NCBI GenBank assembly: GCA_018842655.1
Contig: JAGTWN010000010.1
Coordinates: 62,001 to 126,000, forward strand
Length of the DNA: 64,000 nucleotides
Direction: 5' to 3'
DNA from: Candidatus Pantoea haifensis
Lineage (GTDB): Bacteria > Pseudomonadota > Gammaproteobacteria > Enterobacterales > Enterobacteriaceae
How positions within the stretch are numbered: the stretch's first letter is position 1; the number at the start of each line of letters is the position of its first letter. The notes beneath the pieces are model-generated. The model worked only from the letters and a program-made list of their open reading frames with translations. It was not told where the DNA came from and made no database searches. A program made the position numbers and the translations under genes. Below, piece after piece: positions 20,350 through 30,431 of the stretch.

Positions 20350-21049
20350 CAATGCTCCTGTTGCAGCGCCTGAGTTACTGCGTCCTGCGCATGAATTAAT
20401 GTGGTATCAAACAGCGGGACGCTGGCATCACTGATCTCTACCAGTAAGGTGATTTCGGTGCAGCCCAGGATAATGGCCTCAGCGCCCTGCTCTTCGAGCT
20501 TCTGCATAATCTGCCGATAGCGTATACGCGATTCTGGTTTAACCTCCCCAGACACAACTCCTGATAAATAACATCGTGTACAAAGATACGATCCTGCTCG
20601 TCTGGCGTTATGACCTCAATGTTGAAATTATTTTGTAGCCGTCCACGATAAAAATCCTGCTCCATGGTAAAGCGCGTCGCCAGTAAACCCACTTTGCGCA
20701 AGCCCGCTTGCTGAATACGCTGCGCGGTCGCATCGGCGATATGCAGCAACGGAACCGTCACCGCATCCGTGATCTGCTGCGCCACTTTGTGCATGGTGTT
20801 CGTGCAAAGCACGATGAAACTGGCCCCTGCGCGCTGAAGGTTGCGTGCCGCGTCCGCCAAAATGGCTCCCGCTTTTTCCCACTCGCCCGATACCTGTAAT
20901 TGCTCAATTTGTTGAAAATCGACGCTATACAGCACCAGCTTAGCCGAGTGCAATCCGCCTAAACGCTGCTTCACTTCCTGGTTAATGATGCGGTAATAGA
21001 GCGCAGTCGATTCCCACGACATACCGCCAATCAAGCCGATAACATTCAC
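20349..21049 (-). CDS. YgeA-like aspartate/glutamate racemase (frameshifted)
   Basis: About 233 residues after repair. VIGLIGGMSWESTALYYRIIN opens the fold, FIVLCTNTMHK carries the first catalytic cysteine and AIILGCTEITLLV the second, as in broad-specificity Asp/Glu racemases such as E. coli YgeA. The frame breaks at CCCC 20546-20549; one added base gives LCLGEVKPESRIRYRQIM. It probably interconverts L- and D-amino acids. Confidence 0.9.
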
Positions 21050-21195
21050 TTTTGCTCCTTATCGTTAAGCCGGGTTTATTGCTCTTGAGAATGAACAGGC
21101 TTTTCATTTTCAGCAACGATTTTTCTGTCACTAAAAGCGCAACGATGTGACTCACCATGCAAGGAAATGAATGCGTTGCAGGAAGCGGGTTGAGT

Positions 21196-21374
21196 TTAAA
21201 GTTTCTCAGCCTGCGCAGCAGCATTAGAGGGCTGAGAAAGCGCCGCATGCTGCCGGTTGCGCCATCCCTGTGCGTCACGGCCAGGTTTACTTGATCAATC
21301 CCGACGCTCTGCTCATTACTGGCTACTGAAACATCGTCAATCCGTTCGCTTACCTGACGAATGCGATTGATGAT
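21196..21374 (-). pseudogene. Remnant of a methyl-accepting chemotaxis protein signalling tip
   Basis: Leftward translation gives IINRIRQVSERIDDVSVASN, then EQSVGIDQVNLAVTHRDGAT, the strongly conserved end of the receptor signalling domain. A frame change follows, then QHAALSQPSNAAAQAEKL and a stop at 21196, matching the QNAALVEEAAAA segment. A stop codon precedes the piece and nothing of the sensor or membrane part is found. The 21050-21577 gap otherwise holds only the promoter region for the cupin gene at 21578. Confidence 0.75.
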
Positions 21375-21577
21375 TTAGGGTAATTAAAAAACAGAAAAGC
21401 GTCTGTGAATTTTGCTCATAACGGCTATTAATCTGACGTAATTATCTCTTTGTCATTGTTCGCTATTCTGCAGACAGTTGTTTTACAAACCTGCTGAAAA
21501 AAATCATCGCCTTCCTCTGTCAGCCTGTTATCGACACAGCGTTATCTGTGGGATCCTTTACACACTAAGGTATTCAT

Positions 21578-22057
21578 ATGATGAAAAAAACTGGCTTTTT
21601 AGCAATTCTCCTGCCTCTGGTTTCTTTAACCTCATTTGCTCAGCAAGAAAACGTTTCTGTGTATATCGCGCCCGCCGGAAGCCAGAACGCAGTTTCCGGC
21701 CCCGCAGAAAATTTTACCGGGCGGGTTCGCGTGGATCCCTTGTTCCCGGCGGATAAGACCATCAATGCTTCCGGTGCTTATGTCACCTTCGAACCGGGCG
21801 CACGCTCAGCCTGGCATACCCACCCGGCAGGCCAGCGGCTTATTGTCACCACTGGCGTTGGCCTGACCCAGCAGGAAGGTCAGCCAGTACAGATTATTCG
21901 CGCCGGTGACGTTGTATCGTGCCCACCGGGCGTCAAACACTGGCATGGTGCGACACCTGGCAGTGCCATGACGCATCTGGCAATAACCGGCACTGTGGCA
22001 GGCAAATCGGTTGAATGGATGGAGAAAGTGACAGATGAACAATACCACGCGCATTAA
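21578..22057 (+). CDS. Exported cupin-domain protein
   Basis: Intact 159 residues. The N-terminus [20 protein letters not shown] followed by AQQ is a signal peptide. The cupin core has [18 protein letters not shown] and [18 protein letters not shown], giving the histidine metal site. It closely resembles the cytoplasmic cupin at 504. The 3' end overlaps the next gene by 23 bases, so the two are co-translated; cupin plus carboxymuconolactone-decarboxylase pairs are a recurrent arrangement. Confidence 0.88.
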   Translation: MMKKTGFLAILLPLVSLTSFAQQENVSVYIAPAGSQNAVSGPAENFTGRVRVDPLFPADKTINASGAYVTFEPGARSAWHTHPAGQRLIVTTGVGLTQQEGQPVQIIRAGDVVSCPPGVKHWHGATPGSAMTHLAITGTVAGKSVEWMEKVTDEQYHAH

Positions 22058-22781
22058 ACAATTCACGGCAGCATGCTTAATCATGGCCAGTTTCAGCCCG
22101 GCTTTATATGCCGCGCCGGTTAAAGAGGGAGCAACAAAGATGCAAAACAGATCCGAGACTTTATCTGAACGTCAGCAGTCCATTCCACTGATCGCGTCAT
22201 ATATGGCAACAAGCAGTATGGCAAAACTGAACAGCGCGCTTAATCAGGGGCTGGATGCCGGATTAACGGTGAACGAAGCCAAAGAAATTCTGGTTCAGCT
22301 TTATGCCTATACCGGTTTCCCTCGCAGTCTTAATGCACTGAATGAATTAATGAAGGTGGTTGAAGAACGTAAACAGCGCGGCATTCACGATGATCAGGGC
22401 AAGGAGCCGGTGAGTGCTGTTCCCGTCGGCGAAGAGTTGCGCCGGATCGGTATCGCGAACCAGACCAGAATATCTGGTGCGCCGGTGCAGGGGCCGCTTT
22501 TTGATTTTGCGCCCGTGATTAATCAGTTTCTTCAGACGCATTTATTTGGCGATATTTTTGCCCGAGACAACCTCGACTGGCAAAGCAGAGAACTGGCAAC
22601 CGTGGGTGCATTAGCCGCTACACCGGGCGCAGAGGCACAATTGTTGTCTCATCTGCGCGCCAGCCTGCGAGTCGGGTTGAGCAGTGCGCAGCTGCGTCAG
22701 CTTGCGCAGTTACTTCTTGAAAATGGAGAAACGGATGCCGCTATGCGTGTTGAAAACGCCTTGCGGGATTTTCCAGCGTAA
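22035..22781 (+). CDS. Exported double carboxymuconolactone-decarboxylase-family protein
   Basis: 248 residues with a signal peptide ([20 protein letters not shown]). Two CMD domains follow: the first around residues 55-110 ([38 protein letters not shown]), the second around 175-245 ([11 protein letters not shown]-type segment [18 protein letters not shown]). CMD proteins include peroxidase-like AhpD enzymes, but the usual CxxC pair is not present here, so activity on carboxymuconolactone-like compounds or a non-redox role is more likely. Function unknown. Confidence 0.82.
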   Translation: MNNTTRIKQFTAACLIMASFSPALYAAPVKEGATKMQNRSETLSERQQSIPLIASYMATSSMAKLNSALNQGLDAGLTVNEAKEILVQLYAYTGFPRSLNALNELMKVVEERKQRGIHDDQGKEPVSAVPVGEELRRIGIANQTRISGAPVQGPLFDFAPVINQFLQTHLFGDIFARDNLDWQSRELATVGALAATPGAEAQLLSHLRASLRVGLSSAQLRQLAQLLLENGETDAAMRVENALRDFPA

Positions 22782-22821
22782 AACCCACCCGGCCTGGCGC
22801 ATCACGCAACAGGCCAAACCG

Positions 22822-23835
22822 TTATTCCGGCGGTTGTGCAGCGATAATGCGTTCAGCGTCTTTCTGGCTTAATGAAAAATCAAAAAACTGCTGATAGAAA
22901 TCCTGCGTGGCTCGAATCATGTCCAGGGTTGGAAACAGTTCAGGATGCAGTTGCTTCGCTGCCCACTGAATTTGCAGCGCCGCTTCCGTCCCGTAACGAT
23001 CCCATGGAAATACGCCAGCCGGGTTTTGCCAGACTCGATGCTGCTTTACCGCCCTGAGGCTGGCAAATAATGCCGCATAGGGGGAATCGGTCAGTGTTCC
23101 CGCGCCTGCTCCGACAATAATGACATCAGGATCCCACATGATCACATCTTCAGGCGACACTTCATGCATGTTGCCCTTGATCTGCCCGGCCACGTTTTGC
23201 CCGCCAGCCAGTGTAATCCAGGTATCAATGAGCGTGTCGCAACCATCAACCTTTAACGGATGGAGCGACTGAATATGCAAAACGCGCGGACGTTGCTCGT
23301 GACTCAGATGCGCCGTTTTTTGTGAAATAAATGCAATTTGCCGATCAAGGTAGTGGTTGTACGCTTGCGCGCGCGTCATCGCCGTTGAGGTACCGATAAC
23401 TTCAGCCGTGGTTAACAACGATTGCTTCATACTGGCAAAATCATTAAATCCCATCATAAGGGCAGGAAGACCCGCCTGGCGATAAGCGGCTGCCTGCGGA
23501 TCGTTTTTCGGGACGAAAACCGCATCCACATTGCGCGCCACCAAAGCCTCACTGGAAAAATCTTTACCGTGCACCTGTAAAGCCTGATTCAGAGAAGGCT
23601 GCACTTTAAACATCCAGGGCCGATCAGCGGCATGATTGACCGTGGCGACAATGCGATCGCCTGCCCCAAGCGTCATTAATAATGAGTGATGCGCATACCA
23701 GGCGTCTGCGATGCGCAACGCCGGTTTATCAATAACAACCTGATTTCCCGCATCGTCAGTCACTGTTTTCGCCAACGTGGTGAAGCTGGCGAGCGGCAGT
23801 GTCAGGCAGAGGGCGAGTAGTGATCTTTTGAACAT
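22822..23835 (-). CDS. Periplasmic iron-siderophore/cobalamin-type ABC substrate-binding protein
   Basis: Intact 337 residues with a signal peptide (SLLALCLTLPLASFTTLA). TVTDDAGNQVVID is the usual start of a class III binding protein, and the two-lobed fold motifs IVATVNHAADRPWMF and PDVIIVGAGAGTLTD are visible. It lies ten bases downstream of a TonB-dependent receptor, so both probably serve the same iron chelate. No permease or ATPase gene is adjacent; the partner must lie elsewhere. Confidence 0.87.
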   Translation of the reverse strand: MFKRSLLALCLTLPLASFTTLAKTVTDDAGNQVVIDKPALRIADAWYAHHSLLMTLGAGDRIVATVNHAADRPWMFKVQPSLNQALQVHGKDFSSEALVARNVDAVFVPKNDPQAAAYRQAGLPALMMGFNDFASMKQSLLTTAEVIGTSTAMTRAQAYNHYLDRQIAFISQKTAHLSHEQRPRVLHIQSLHPLKVDGCDTLIDTWITLAGGQNVAGQIKGNMHEVSPEDVIMWDPDVIIVGAGAGTLTDSPYAALFASLRAVKQHRVWQNPAGVFPWDRYGTEAALQIQWAAKQLHPELFPTLDMIRATQDFYQQFFDFSLSQKDAERIIAAQPPE

Positions 23836-23845
23836 ACTATTCCTG

Positions 23846-25955
23846 TCAGAAGTTAAGCTGCATTGAGAGTTGCATCATGCGCGGCTCGCCAGGTTGAGCA
23901 CTGGCATAGCCTGCCCCGCTATAGCCGTTTAATCCCCCGGCACGATATTGGCCCAGTAATGACGATTCGTCAGGTTAGTTACATCAAAACGAAACGTCGT
24001 AGCGGTATTAAATAGCTGAGTGTGATAAGCCGCACCCGCATCCAGCGTGGTATAGCTGCTCACCCAACTCGCGTTGCTGTTATCCGTTGCGCGCCGTCCT
24101 GCGTAGTGAATACCCGCATGAACGTCCGTCCCGCTGAATACCGGCAGGTCCCAGGCGACAAACAGACTGGCTGTGTATTTAGGTAAACCCACGATTTGTT
24201 TATCGGTTGTGGTTGCGCTGGCCGTACTGAGCAAACGGGCATCCAGCCAGGTCATGCCGCCATAGAGATGCAGGTGCGGCGTAACATCACCATTTGCCAT
24301 CAGTTCGACGCCACGATTACGCTGTTTGCCATCCTGCGCATAATTGCCATCAGTCTGGGTATAGGCAAAGGGGCGCGTGATTTGGAATACTGCGGCAGTA
24401 AGCAGCATGTCGCCAACCGCCAGTTTGCTGCCAGCTTCAATCTGCTTACTGCGGTAAGGCGTCAGTATTTCTCCGGCATTGTTACTGCCCGCCGGCGCAG
24501 TATCGCCCTGCTGTAAACTGTCGGCACAGGTGATATAGAGCGTTAGCGGATCGATCGGCTTGTACATCAGACTGGCCGAACCGCTAAAACCCCGGTTTGA
24601 GGAGGCGCTGCTGCGTACGCCGCTTTGCGTATAATTAGCCGTGCTGAGCAAACTTTCGCTGCCCGCCAGTAACAGGCTCCACTGCGGATTGAAAGAGAGA
24701 TTATCGCTCAGTAAAAAAGCATGTTGCGTCGCCGTAGCCGAATGGTAACGATGGGTGAAATCAGGATAATCAGGCTCAGCAAAAGCTACCGGATCCGCCA
24801 GTGAGGCGCTGCCCAGCGTCTGCGTGCCCCCGTCGAGCGGGTTCATGTTTTTCCAGACAAAACCACGCAATCCTGCGGAAATATGGTGTTGTAGCCAGCC
24901 GGTCTCCACATCACCATTTATATTAGCCATATAGCTATTGATGGTGAAACGACTGGCAGTGGCAGATGACGTTGTGGTGGTGTAATGTCCGCTGTTGTCA
25001 GTAAAGGTGTTGGTAACGGCGGTTGATTCACGATCGGCAATCTGACGCAATACACCGATTTCACCTTGCCAGTTGCCATCAAAATCGTGCTTCAAATGCA
25101 GGCTTGCGGAAAGCGTATGATTATTGTTGCCGGCATAATATTGTCCGTAGCCTGCCTTTTCAGGATCGGGCGCAGAGGGAAAAGAGAGGCCTTTGCTTAG
25201 CGCAAATTTCCCCGGCAAGCCTTTTTCATAAAAGTGGTAATAGCTGACATTAGTTTCCAGCACGGTTTTATCAGACAGGCTGGCATCAAGCGCCAGACTG
25301 ATAAGCTGTCGGCGTTTTTGCTGCCGCTGGCATAGCCGTTTCCCTCATCGTCCAGCACATTGAGTCGATAGCGCAGACGATCATTATCATCTAACGGCCC
25401 GCTGAAATCGCCAGACAAAAGGCGACTGATCCCCGTACCCGCGCCAACCGTAAGCGTGTTCTGTGGCAAATCCGTTGCCCGCTTAGCCACAAAATTAAAC
25501 AGCCCAGCAGGGTTGGCCGGGCCATAAAGCGAACCGGCCAGGCCATTCAGGACCTCAATATGATCAAATTGCTCAGTTGCGTAATCGGTCGTTGAAACCA
25601 CATTCAAACCATCGATCATGCTGTTTTGCACCACGCTTCCCTGCATACCGCGTGTTTGGGGCCGTGTGCCCTCTCCCTGGACGGAAGGCATATAGCGATA
25701 GAGATCGCTGACGCTCTTCAATTGCTGTTTCTGCATTAATTCAGGTGAAACGGTCTGAACCGACCAGGGTGTGTTGCGTATTTCTTGCTGCCCGAGATTT
25801 CCTAACGTGACCTGTTTGCTGGCAGTGCTCGTATTATCAGGCGCAGCGGTGACGACTAACGTCTCTTTATTTTGTTCAGCATGCGCATTTATTGCACTTA
25901 ATATCGCAATACTGAGCGAACCAATCGTATAAAACTTACCAGGAATAAAATACAT
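23846..25955 (-). CDS. TonB-dependent siderophore receptor (two frameshifts)
   Basis: About 703 residues after repair. After a signal peptide (SLSIAILSAINAHAEQ) comes a plug domain with TPWSVQTVSPELM, RGMQGSVVQNSMIDGL and the FDHIEVLNGLAGSLYGPANP motif typical of siderophore receptors, then a barrel ending in MQLSMQLNF with a C-terminal phenylalanine. Breaks are at T5 25315-25319 and C5 23934-23938; one base added at each gives a single frame ending at 23846. It imports an iron-siderophore through the outer membrane using TonB. Confidence 0.9.
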
Positions 25956-26026
25956 TTTTGCTTATTGTCGAAAAGGTCAGGCAAATAATTACCGGTCGTA
26001 ATTAAATGCGTTAAGTAATTAATTAT

Positions 26027-26048
26027 ATAACGATAAGGCTGATTATTA
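26027..26048 (-). promoter_or_regulatory. Possible Fur box upstream of the TonB receptor
   Basis: Leftward the sequence AATAATCAGCCTTATCGTTA lies about 75 bases before the receptor start. It resembles the GATAATGATAATCATTATC Fur consensus in its ends but has several mismatches, so it is only a candidate. Confidence 0.35.
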
Positions 26049-26235
26049 GAAGCGCAGCCGCGATTTTGCACAAAATAGCCAGGCCCGAATCAATTACTCT
26101 TTTTTCACTTCCGACCAACATTCCTTTGTGCAGTGGTGATAACTCATCAGGAAATAATTTCTGGCCTTTACCAGAGACTTTTAGGAGGTGATGACATCGC
26201 CTGGTTAACGCTGTGAATAGTGGAAGCTGCCTCAG

Positions 26236-26985
26236 AAAAAACAGGCATCAACCGGATCGGGTAAAACGCTGGCCGCTTTTCTCAGTGCTATCGGCAGGCT
26301 CATTCAGGAACGTGCCGCCCAGGAAAAACGGTTAAAAGAAACCACAACGCGCATTTTTACATTTCGCCGGTTAAAGCCCTTGCCGCTGATGTACGGCGCA
26401 ATTTAACGCTCCCGCTGGCAGGCGTTTATGCTGAGCGACAGGCACTGGGTGAACCCAATATTATGCTTAATGTCGGGGTGCGCTCTGGCGATACTTCGTC
26501 AGCGGATCGCGCCAGATTAGTGCATCATCCCCCGATATTTTGATCACTACGCCAGAATCACTGTTTTTAATGCTGACCTCAAAAGCCCGAGAAACATTAT
26601 CTGGCGTTACCATAATTATTATTGATGAAGTGCATGCGGTGGCAGGTTCAAAGCGCGGATCGCAACTGGCTGTCAGCCTGAAACGTTTAGATTGATTGCT
26701 GCCCTCCCCGGCGCAACGTATTGGCCTCTCCGCCCCATCGAACATATCGTGCGCTATCTCGGCGGCACGCAGGAAACCTGGATTGTTAATCCCACGTCAG
26801 CACGCACACTGAAGATACAACTCATTGTGCCGGTTGAAGATATGACGGACATTGCGGGCAGCACTATTGACACAGCGGCAGCCGGTTCAATTTGGCCCTC
26901 AATTGAGAGCACGATTTTAGAAAAGGTGATGCAACACCGGTCAAGGCTGTTTTCAATTTTCTGGTGCTGACAAAAAATTGTCGCC
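26236..26985 (+). pseudogene. Decayed fragment of an Lhr-type superfamily 2 helicase
   Basis: In mixed frames the + strand reads STGSGKTLAAFLSAIGRL (Walker A), then KALAADVRRNLTLPLAGVYA, PPDILITTPESLFLMLTSKA (motif Ic), TIIIIDEVHAVAGSKRGSQL (DEVH box), QRIGLSAT and GSIWPSIESTILEKVMQHRS. All match the first 300 residues of the about 1500-residue helicase Lhr in order. Frame changes, a stop after LKRLD and loss of everything downstream show that it is a relic, not merely a base-call problem. Upstream sequence 25956-26235 has no other gene. Confidence 0.85.
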
Positions 26986-27028
26986 AGTCTGAAGATACAC
27001 TCAAAAGAGACCCCTACTGGAGATTGCC

Positions 27029-27891
27029 ATGTTTCGACCCACTCTGACTTACCGCCTCGGCGATCGTGACGTTAATCGTTTAGGTTATGGTGCCATGCAG
27101 CTTGCCGGTCCCGGCGTGTTTGGCCCGGTGAAAGATGAAACGCGAGCAGCAGAAGTGCTACGCAATGCCGTTGCCGCTGGCGTTAATCATATCGATACCA
27201 GTGATTTTTATGGTCCTCATGAAACCAATAAGCTGATCAAAAAGGTGCTGCATCCCTATCCCGACGATCTCTGTATTGTGACTAAAGTTGGTGCACAGCG
27301 TGATGCAAAAGGCGGATGGCTACCCGCTTTCACACCCGAGGCAATTACCCGCGCAGTGGAAGACAATTTGCGACATCTTGGGCTTGAAAGTATGGACGTC
27401 GTCAATCTCCGTAGCATGCTTGACGTCAATCAGCCCAAGGAAGGTTCGCTTGAACCGCAGCTTGAGGCGCTAACAGAGCTAAAAAATCGTGGTTTGATTC
27501 GGCACATCGGACTGAGCAATGTCACCGCAAAGCAGATCGCTGATGCACAAAAAATAACGCCGGTGGTGTGCGTACAGAATATGTATAACCTGGCGCATCG
27601 TCGCGACGATGCGCTAATTGATACGCTGGCGCAGCAGGGTATCGCCTATGTGCCCTTCTTTCCGTTAGGGGTTTTTCACCCTTGCAGTCATCGCAGCTTG
27701 AACAGGTTGCCGCCTATGTCAATGCCACCACTATGCAGGTTGCGCTGGCCTGGCTGTTGCGTCGCTCACCTAATATCTTGCTGATCCCCGGTACCTCTTC
27801 ACCCCAACATTTACAGGAAAATCTGGCAAGTAAGGACCTCGATTTGCCCGCCGAGGCGATGGCAAAACTGAATGAAATGGGGAAACAGTAA
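27029..27891 (+). CDS. Aldo/keto reductase (YdbC-like), frameshifted
   Basis: About 287 residues after repair. GYGAMQLAGPGVFGP, NHIDTSDFYGPHETNKLI (catalytic Asp and Tyr), the Lys in IVTKVG and late IPGTSSPQHLQENL (NADP-binding) define an AKR barrel. The frame breaks at GGGG 27668-27671; one added G gives PFFPLGGFSPLQSSQ. E. coli YdbC is a pyridoxal reductase, but the substrate here is unproven. Good GGAG site ahead of ATG 27029. Confidence 0.9.
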
Positions 27892-28092
27892 AGTCAGCAC
27901 GTTGAAGATCTGACCTGTATCCTGAAAACAGATCAGATGCAGGCCTGCTCAGTTGTCGGGGCCATTGTTTCGCGCAACACAGATTCATCAAACCCTGTTT
28001 GGTTTGCCACAGATAAGAGGGCATCACTCTATGCTTCGCATGCCCTTGCTGTGGCCTGACATTTGATCTCTTCCATGAGATGTTGCGAAAGC

Positions 28093-28440
28093 TTAGCGCA
28101 CCGACTCCTCATCGTTGTCGTTTAGCTCATGCAGCTGAATTTGACGCGAAGGTGCGGACTCAAGCTGATCGCCATATTCGTCGCTAACGTCCGGTAAGCT
28201 GGTGAACTGACCATCCACAAACAAAAAGCTTAAATGCTGTCCGACATCACGCAACACCTCTTCAGCCGATTCAGCCTGGTCGCCGTGTTCGTCGTTACCG
28301 TCCAGTTGCCAGGTAAAGCTCTCCCCTTCCTGAGTCACGCTGCCAATATCCACAAGGTGACCATCAATATTCTGGATCAGCAAACGTGACTGACAACAGA
28401 ACAGCATATAAGGCATTAAATCACGGTTAGTTTCTGACAT
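28093..28440 (-). CDS. Hypothetical acidic protein
   Basis: 115 residues from ATG 28440, preceded by a strong AGGAGG site. It starts MSETNRDLMPYMLFCCQSRL and is rich in Asp and Glu (for example LDGNDEHGDQAESAEE and LNDNDEESVR). Two segments resemble each other (DGNDEHGDQAESA and DVSDEYGDQLESA), suggesting an internal repeat. No known domain recognised. A second small ORF lies upstream on the same strand. Confidence 0.65.
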   Translation of the reverse strand: MSETNRDLMPYMLFCCQSRLLIQNIDGHLVDIGSVTQEGESFTWQLDGNDEHGDQAESAEEVLRDVGQHLSFLFVDGQFTSLPDVSDEYGDQLESAPSRQIQLHELNDNDEESVR

Positions 28441-28484
28441 TTTTCCTCCTGATACCCTGTTATAGCCTGCACTGGACACATCTG

Positions 28485-28652
28485 TTAAAGATAGTGGCGC
28501 ACGCCATAGATCGCCCAAAAGATGGCGTTTGCCGCTAAATAAGCCCAGCAGCCCCAATAGGCTACGGGTTCACGCTGTGTTCTCAGTTTGGGCAGAAAGG
28601 CCATCAAATAACCAGCTGATGCAATAAGCGAAACGAAATAGAAAAATTTCAT
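28485..28652 (-). CDS. Small two-helix membrane protein
   Basis: 55 residues from ATG 28652, with GGAG before it. Two hydrophobic stretches (FFYFVSLIASAGYLMAFL and AYLAANAIFWAIYGVRHYL) flank a short charged loop (PKLRTQREP). It looks like a small inner-membrane protein of unknown role. It precedes the acidic protein gene on the same strand by 44 bases, so they may be co-transcribed. Confidence 0.6.
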   Translation of the reverse strand: MKFFYFVSLIASAGYLMAFLPKLRTQREPVAYWGCWAYLAANAIFWAIYGVRHYL

Positions 28653-28781
28653 CAAATTCTCCTGAATAAATATCCTTAACTCTCCTAAGAATAGACAGGC
28701 TTTTAAACTCTCGCCCAGGAAATGTGCGAGCTTAAATCAATCGTTACGCTTTCATTTACAAGATGTTTCTGTCTCAGGTAA

Positions 28782-28816
28782 CCGGCAGACTGAAACGCTT
28801 TTCCTCAGTCTGCCGG
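28782..28816 (-). terminator. Strong hairpin after the sugar porter gene
   Basis: CCGGCAGACTGA at 28782-28793 pairs perfectly with TCAGTCTGCCGG at 28805-28816 (12-base stem, 11-base loop) just after the stop of the leftward sugar porter gene. The T-tail is weak, but the stem is long. Confidence 0.65.
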
Positions 28817-28821
28817 GTTAA

Positions 28822-30270
28822 TCAGTAAGCGTTTGCCGCTTCACTGTTCTTACCAAATTTATCTTTCATATGCGCTTCGATCTCTTCGAGACTTTTGCCA
28901 CGGGTTTCAGGCAGCATCATGGCTACGAAAATCAGCGAACCTATATTGATAACAGCAAAAATAAAGAAGGTGGTACTGCCGGCATACGCCATCACTGGCG
29001 GGAAACCAAATGCCACAACGGCATTAAAGATCCACTGTAGCGAAACAGCGGCACCGGTCAGCACCCCGCGAAGCTGCATCGGGAACAATTCAGACATAAG
29101 CAACCAGTAAACCGGTGCAATGAACATCTGCATAAAGAACAGGAAGAGGAGTATGCAGGCCAGTGCCAGATAGCTTTGTGTCAGATCCGACGGCATAAAA
29201 GTGAGCACCGCGCCTAACGAAACCTGAGCAGCAATGACAAAACTCAAACCAGTCATCAACATCTTACGGCGTGCAAAGCGGCTCACGGCCCAAATGCCTG
29301 CGATCGAAGCCAGCACTGAGACGACGCCGTTGCCTATGGTTGCTGCAATTGAGGCGCTGGTTCCCATACCGGTTGATTTCAATATGATCGGCGTGTAGTA
29401 CATAAAACCGTTTACACCGGTAAACTGAATGACGAAGCCTAATCCCGCGCCAATCACCATGAGCCGTAAAACCCATTTTTCCCGGATGAGAGTCATTGCA
29501 CCCGGCCCACGTTCAGCTGCTTTGGCCTGTTTCTTCATTTCTGCCATCTCATGGCGAACTTCGCGAGGTGTTTCGCGCAGGTATTTAAGGATCTTTTTTG
29601 CCTCTTTTAACCGCCCTTCTGCCACTAACCAGTGCGGTGAGGCTGGCACAAAAAATGTGCCAATAAACAATAACAAGCCAGGAACCATGGCGATGGCCAA
29701 CATATAACGCCAGAGATGTTCATCGTGCAATAAATAGCTGAGCAAGGTACTCGCCACATAAGCTATCAGCTGACCAGTCACGATCATCAGTTCGTTACGG
29801 CTGACCAGTGGCGCACGTAATCTGGGTCCGGCAATCTCAGCGATAAATACCGGTACTGTCGACGAGCCGCCCCCGACAGCAATGCCCAACAGAAAGCGCA
29901 TCGCTACCATAACGGGTACGTCAGGCGCTAATGCGGTGCCAAGCGACCCCAGAACAAACAATACCGCCAGGCTGCGCAACGTGACACGCCGTCCAAAGCG
30001 GTCTGAAAAAACCACTCAAAAATGAACCAATCGCGGCGCCAAACACCAGTGAAGAGGCAACCAGCCCTTCCGTAAAGGCGTTAAGACCCAGACCACCCTG
30101 ATCGGGAGGAGAGGTCATATAGGGTAACGCGCCTGAAATAATCCCGGTATCGTAACCAAAAGCCAGCGCCCCCATAGTGGCAACCAACACCACTAAAAAA
30201 TGCGCTGACGCACAGTATCAGCCGGGGTTGAGCCACCCGATTCGGCAGAATTTGACATATTGGCGCTCAT
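28822..30270 (-). CDS. MFS sugar-porter family transporter (two frameshifts)
   Basis: About 483 residues with 12 predicted helices after repair. GALAFGYDTGIISGALPYM at the first helix, SDRFGRRVTL in loop 2-3, and PETRGKSLEEIEAHM at the end are sugar-porter signatures. Breaks are at A6 30195-30200 and A6 30006-30011; one and about two bases must be restored, giving a start at ATG 30270 and the segment SGFFSDRFGRR. It probably takes up a hexose, pentose or inositol by proton symport. It is divergent from the LysR gene only through its own upstream region. Confidence 0.9.
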
Positions 30271-30431
30271 AATAGCCCTGTAATCAAAAGGTTAAACATT
30301 TGTATGATTAAATTTCATACACAATGAAAGTGAAACATTTTTACCGCTTGGGTAAAGAAGTGTAGACGGGATTTAAAAAGAGGGGGAACTGTGAATAACA
30401 ACGCAGGTTACCGGGCAGGAGACGCAAGCGT

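Noticed and set aside
20982-21278. 98-codon leftward ORF between the racemase and exported cupin
   Set aside because: It crosses the racemase start and includes part of a chemotaxis-receptor relic, so it is not a separate gene.
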